Positions 59,854 to 64,000 of a stretch of DNA of 64,000 nt are shown piece after piece; the first letter of the stretch is position 1; the number at the start of each line of letters is the position of its first letter. The DNA is from Erpetoichthys calabaricus (taxonomy: Eukaryota; Chordata; Cladistia; Polypteriformes; Polypteridae): the NCBI RefSeq assembly GCF_900747795.2, contig NC_041401.2, positions 121,934,947 through 121,998,946 of the forward strand, in the 5' to 3' direction. The position numbers were made by a program, and so were the translations under genes. The notes under the pieces are model-generated. The model saw only the letters and a list, made by a program, of their open reading frames with translations, was not told where the DNA came from and ran no database searches.

Positions 59854-61784
59854 TAGGGCTGGGCGATTTGGCCTAAAATCAAAATCTCGATTAATTGAAC
59901 ATTTTAAGTCGATTACGATTAATGAACGATTATTTATTTATTTATTTATTTTTTTGGCCCTCATAGTTCACTGACAAGTTTTGTGCAGTAAATATGTTCA
60001 TATATTACAAGTGAGAGATTTTTGAATGAAGGGTGCATTACTTGATTTTAAAATAATTGAAGGAAACACACTATCTACTATCTGTGATTATTTATTGAAC
60101 ATCAGTGTTGAACAACTGAAATTAAAGCACGCATTGCCTAAAACGAACAGTCACTTTGTTCTTATAAAAAAAGTAAAAATGAATAACTTGCACTTTTGGA
60201 AACAAATTATTTTCAATGTTTTTGTTATTAAAAGTAGAAAATAAGCAGTATCTCTTCTAAATAAAATAACTCGTATATCCTGTAAATAATATTTTAAACA
60301 GTGCATTTCTTGCATCTTCTGTAAACAAATATTTTAATGTGCAATGTATCAATGTAAACAACAGATTGTTGTAATGAAAATAGAACTCTCTAAACACTGT
60401 TGCATGAGGTGATCTTGGCGATCTTGTCATGTCACTATATGAACATGAATTTACTTTACCTGAAGCTTTAACAGTACCAAAATTAATGAGCCTCTTATAT
60501 TTCTTAAATAATATCAGATTAACAACACATTTTTACAACACAATGATTTTTACTTTAATGATGTAGTGTTCTGTTACATTGTAATGTGAACTTAACATTG
60601 TAACACTGTAATATCAAGCATATTGTAACATTTATAAAAGTGCTTTATGAACAAATTTAGCGTAGCCAGAATATAGTAAACGCCAGATATGCCCAATTTG
60701 ATAGCATCCCAATGCTATTATATTTAATTAAGCTGACATGTACTTACCAATTGCAAGGTGTAGTCGGTGTCCAAAACACTGCTGCCGTAACCATCCATTA
60801 ACGCAGCAGCTTTGACAACATTAGCACCGTTGTCTGTCGTAATGGCTGAAAGTTTTTCTTCCGCGAGGTCCCATTCAGAAAGCATATCTTTCAGACCTTG
60901 CGGAATCATATCTGCCGTGTGATCGGCTGGAAAATATGCCGTCTCAAGGCATCTCTGGCGCAGCTTCCAATCGTCGTCAATGTAGTGCAAAGTAAGGCTC
61001 AAGAATGGGTCCATCGTCCTACTTGACCAGAGATCAGATGTGGCTGCAAAGTGTTGAACATTTTTCAGTTCAGCAGCTACATTTTTATAACATGTCTTGT
61101 ACATGTCTGGCAGCGCAGTTTTACAAAAATGTGATCGCGATGGCACAGTGTATCTTCTGTCGAGAGTTTTAACAAGGTGTTTAAACCCGCTTCGCTCCAC
61201 TGTAGCCAAGGGAGTCATATCCTTTGCGATGTAATAACAAATAGCATCAGTTATTTCTTTCCATCTTCTTGAACTCTTCTCATACTGTGTGGCATTTGTG
61301 AACGCTTGTGTTATCGACATCTGCTTTGTGGAGGCACTTGTTGCTGGGCGCTTGTCAGTCTCTTTTTGTTTTTTTTGAGCCATGCACTGTTCATATTCAG
61401 TAACGTGATTGTGCTTCAAGTGTTGAAACAAATTGGTGGTGTTACCTATGGGCGTCGAAACTGTTTTTCTACAGTGTCTACATCTGACTTCATTTTGTTC
61501 GATGTCATCCTTACTGAAGCCAAAATGTGTCCAAATGACGGAGACTGCGTTTTTCTTTGGTACAAGCTGCTCTTGTTGCTTAGTTGTGTCAGTGTTTAAG
61601 CTCTCCATGCTCGACATGTCGGCGGAATAACGTAACGTAACGTAACGGAGCGGGGTCACGTGACTCCATACGCGGTAGTGTTTTTAAAGGGAAAGTAATC
61701 GAAATAATCGACCTGGAAAAATTTGATCAATTATAGGTTCTGAATGTCGATTTCGATTACTTTTCGATTAAACGCCCAGCCCTA
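59854..61784 (-). mobile_element. hAT transposon with 8-bp target duplication
   Basis: A 1931-bp element starts TAGGGCTGGGCGATTTGGCC and ends GATTAAACGCCCAGCCCTA, inverted termini typical of hAT. Perfect 8-bp target duplications GATCAAAT lie at 59846-59853 and 61785-61792. Subterminal repeats such as TCGATTACGATTA occur at both ends. A minus-strand transposase exon occupies the right half; the left 870 bp is AT-rich and non-coding, so downstream exons have been lost by internal deletion. Confidence 0.95.
60724..61617 (-). CDS. hAT transposase (ZBED-like), N-terminal part
   Basis: ATG at 61617 (MSSMESLNTDTT) opens 297 codons. The BED zinc finger is residues about 26-72: W29, F32, C46, C49, H66, H71. 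The start of the hAT RNase-H-like core follows: HFAATSDLWSSRTMDPFLSL (first catalytic Asp) and TTDNGANVVKAA (second Asp region). After YTLQL the sequence runs into GTAAGTA (donor at 60747-60746), and the frame ends 8 codons later. The natural gene was therefore spliced to a second exon that is absent here; the C-terminal dimerisation (hATC) domain is missing. No stop interrupts the exon. Confidence 0.85.
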   Translation of the reverse strand: MSSMESLNTDTTKQQEQLVPKKNAVSVIWTHFGFSKDDIEQNEVRCRHCRKTVSTPIGNTTNLFQHLKHNHVTEYEQCMAQKKQKETDKRPATSASTKQMSITQAFTNATQYEKSSRRWKEITDAICYYIAKDMTPLATVERSGFKHLVKTLDRRYTVPSRSHFCKTALPDMYKTCYKNVAAELKNVQHFAATSDLWSSRTMDPFLSLTLHYIDDDWKLRQRCLETAYFPADHTADMIPQGLKDMLSEWDLAEEKLSAITTDNGANVVKAAALMDGYGSSVLDTDYTLQLVSTCQLN

Positions 61785-62005
61785 GATCAAATACACAACA
61801 AAGCATTTAACGTGCTACTTTAGTTACGATGGGATTTGAGAAACTAGTAAATTAAACGATTTTAAGATGAAGTTTATGATGTTCTTCTTTAATCTCGAAA
61901 TTTCCACTTTAATCGTATAGTTTATTTTGTCATTAAAGTTGACATTTCGTGCTTTTTTGACACTGTGTGCCTTTTTTTTTCACTGTACCCTAATGAGCTT
62001 TCATA

Positions 62006-62255
62006 TGACACTCAGACGGTGGGCTACAAGTTGCCTTTTCACGCCGAGCTTGATATGTGACAACTTCTTTTTTTTATTTCAGGCACTGTGCGACTTTGTG
62101 GACTTGAGCTTTCGAGTTTCTCCGACATGCTATGTCACTTGATCATCTTCCTTTTGTTGCTTATATAACTGTTTAAACCAACATATAGTACGTTTTTCTT
62201 TGCCTCCATTTGGTATTCGCTGAAATTCTTCTATTTTTCCTCGTACTTTTGCCAT
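62006..62255 (-). pseudogene. Myb/SANT-like accessory gene of Harbinger, broken
   Basis: On the minus strand from ATG 62255, pieces in more than one frame read RNFSEYQME, NVLYVGLNSYISNKRK, SRTVPEIKK and HIKLGVKRQLVAHRLSV. The order matches the Myb-like (NAIF1-type) DNA-binding protein of vertebrate Harbingers, which I recall as FSDFELETLV...VLFGSLNSG.TNTRK...RTVAEVKKKW.DLKVSVKKRISAHR. Several frameshifts. The copy A foldback repeat cuts it at 62005. Confidence 0.7.
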
Positions 62256-62716
62256 TGCCTTTTCACAGAATGCTGAGCTTAAGGGCTATTTATATTGCTT
62301 TGCATATTCAAAGAGGCGTAATTCTGGGAGGAGTTGGGACGGGACAGCAGGCGCGTGCACGAGTGTTACTTTTCATGCTGATTGGGATTTATGTAGTGGA
62401 AGAACGTGGAAGTTTGCGTACGCACGGATTCCTGAATCTGGATTTTTCTGTGCGTAAGCACATTTCGGCTTTTGTGCTTACGTCGTGTTATAGTGCGAAT
62501 TCTACGCATGGCGTTATGCATGAGGCCCCAGGTGCATTACACAGTATTCACCAAATGAAAATAAAACAAAACAAGTGCAACTTGATGATGACATCTTTAC
62601 CAACTGAACCATCATTAAGGCAAACTGCATTAATATGGACCTTGCTTCAAGCTAAGCTATATACATAAATAATAAAACTGCAACTTGCATTTATAATGCT
62701 ATTTGTGGTATAGCCC

Positions 62717-64000
62717 TACGGAATCGTATTGGGGCCACAGTGAAGAAAAAAAAAAACTATATGTCGAGATTAAAGTCGACATTTCCACATTATTCTCATA
62801 GTTTATTTTGTCATTAAAGTAGAATGTCGTAAACTAAACTTCATCCTAAAATCAATGTTTAATTTACTAGATTTTTTCAAATTCCGTCATAAGTTAATGT
62901 AGCACATTAAATGCTTAGTGTTAAGTGTCCCTTGAATCAGTTGTTAATCGCTGTATGCGCTTCTTAAACTGACTTCCTCTACACTAAGAGGAGGCGCCAG
63001 CAGTAATCGACGCACAGAATACATTCAATTCATGATATTCCTGCTCTCTGAAAATGTAGAATGCTAAGATAAATTTTCATGATGAAATGCATTAAAGCAG
63101 GTATTAAACATGCACGGTAGTGCTGCTCCCTCACAGTAAGGGGTCCCCAGGTGTATGTTCAGTGTAGAGAACTTTATGGCAGGTGTGACGAGGCTCCAAA
63201 AAACTGGATGTATGAATGGGTATCATACAGGTTTAACTTAAATATTGTGTAAATATTGGGTTTGTGATATGGTGGTCGGAGACACGAACACAGAATTCAA
63301 TGCATGTTCTTCTGAGCGGGCTTTCTTTATTGCATGCGTGCTGTCTGTGTCTGATGGACAAACCCGCAGTTCCTATCTTTCCTTTTTCTTAATCCACATA
63401 ACCAGTCACCACACGATAAACGTCTTTGCGAAATTAAATGTAGTTATAAACTTAGACCACGGAGTGTTCAGAACTTTAAAAAAATCTTCGTTATACATGT
63501 TTAATTATGCCATCCGTTCAGGGTTGCGCCCATCCCAATAAGCATTGTGTGCGAGGCAGGAGCAAATCCTGAACGTAGCTCCAGCACATCGCAGGGTGAA
63601 TACGAGCAATACATACAACTAGCAGGGTTAATATAGCAGAACAAAACCCCACATCCTACATGACTTTGAAAGGAAACTGAAGCATGCCGAGTAAACCCAC
63701 CAGAAAAACATGCAAATTCAAAGCAAGGAACAACCGGGACCCCATTGCTGTGTGGCAGCAGTGCAACCTCCACGCCACCATGCCCCCACGTGACTAATAC
63801 ATGCTTTAATGCATTTCATCATGAAAATTATATCAAGTATTTATTTTAGCATTCTAAATGTTCAGGGAGCAGGAATATCATGAAATTAATGTATTCTGTG
63901 TGCTGCCTGCACCTCCTCTTAGTGCAAGAGGAAGTCAGTTTAAGAAGCACGTAACGATTAACATGGCTCTGGGAACACTCAACACAAAGCATTTAATGTG
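62717..64000 (+). mobile_element. Foldback-like element, runs off the window
   Basis: Left arm 62717-63106 and right arm 63795-64000+ are inverted copies (CACATTAAATGCTT, TTAAACTGACTTCCTCT, CACTAAGAGGAGG, TCATGATATTCCTGCTC, CATGATGAAATGCATTAAAG). The centre (63107-63794) holds a reverse SINE-like unit. The outer end CCCTACGGAATCGTATTGGG followed by GCCACAGTGAAG corresponds to the end of copy A. No coding region. Confidence 0.65.
63500..63785 (-). mobile_element. SINE-like unit in the centre of the foldback element
   Basis: On the minus strand: GGCATGGTGGCGTGGAGGTT, GCACTGCTGCCACACAGC, TTTGAATTTGCATGTTTTTC, then TGCTGGAGCTACGTTCAGGA and GGGATGGGCGCAACCCTGAA, the head-to-tail order of the fish tRNA-derived SINE. 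Confidence 0.6.

Larger units (their letters stand above)
59300..62005 (-). mobile_element. Copy A of a foldback-like repeat, itself split by a hAT
   Basis: Sequence at 59680-59853 continues at 61785-62005 and matches, inverted, the block at 62717-63106 (shared AAAGCATTTAAYGTGCTAC, AGTAAATTAAACGATTTTA, TAGTTTATTTTGTCATTAAA, and an end CACTGTACCCTAATGAGC). 59420-59620 matches the plus-inverted middle of the second copy (ATAATTAAACATTACGAAGA). The left boundary is uncertain. Confidence 0.55.
58448..62528 (-). mobile_element. Harbinger-like element with CAG target duplication
   Basis: Ends are inverted: GGGCCTTACGTATAAACG (left) and, on the minus strand, GGGCCTCATGCATAACGCC (right), each followed inside by GTGCGTACGCA-type motifs. 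Both ends are flanked by CAG (58445-58447, 62529-62531), the CWG duplication known for Harbinger transposons. The right part keeps a Myb-like gene relic. No HARBI1-type nuclease was found. About half of the 4.1 kb is later insertions. Confidence 0.7.

Noticed and set aside
62210-62668. 152-codon plus-strand open frame
   Set aside because: Antisense to the Harbinger Myb-like relic and its terminal region; not conserved coding.

Overview
The window is vertebrate nuclear DNA, most likely from a ray-finned fish. It has multi-exon genes with GT/AG introns and many Tc1, hAT and Harbinger transposons. It also carries L2/CR1-type LINEs, tRNA-derived SINEs with L2-like tails ending in (TGGA)n, and long GATA/TATC/TGTC microsatellites. 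The repeat mix and long introns would suit a non-teleost such as a bichir or reedfish, but that is recollection of repeat types, not a test.

Four host genes can be read exon by exon: DNAJC11 (+, 18882-34478, complete, 16 coding exons, 559 aa), THAP3 (-, 36556-35403, complete, 4 exons, 259 aa), PHF13 (-, 42673-40291, complete, 4 coding exons, 367 aa) and the first coding exon of KLHL21 (+, 49142-50168; the rest lies beyond the window). Order and relative orientation match human 1p36.31 read in reverse. DNAJC11 and THAP3 converge; PHF13 and KLHL21 diverge. A possible unrecognised small gene lies on the minus strand at 51317-51843.

Layout: 1-18.7 kb is intergenic and full of repeats (a solo LTR with 4-bp target duplication, two Tc1 copies with long inverted repeats, L2 and CR1-like LINE relics, SINEs, microsatellites). 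18.8-34.5 kb is DNAJC11, with a 1.5-kb degenerate minisatellite in intron 1, a LINE and a Tc1 copy in intron 13, and a perfect 101-bp tandem duplication ending at the exon 14 acceptor. 35.3-43.3 kb holds THAP3 and PHF13. 43.3-50.2 kb is intergenic DNA and the KLHL21 start. 50.2-64 kb is probably KLHL21 intron and is transposon-rich: a nearly intact Tc1 inside a LINE tail, then a nest in which a hAT end is interrupted by a Harbinger-like element, which contains a foldback-like repeat, which contains a second hAT with perfect 8-bp target duplications. A further copy of the foldback-like repeat runs off the end.

The four genes are not an operon or pathway. DNAJC11 is a mitochondrial J-protein, THAP3 and PHF13 are chromatin/transcription factors, and KLHL21 is a Cullin-3 adaptor; they share only conserved synteny.
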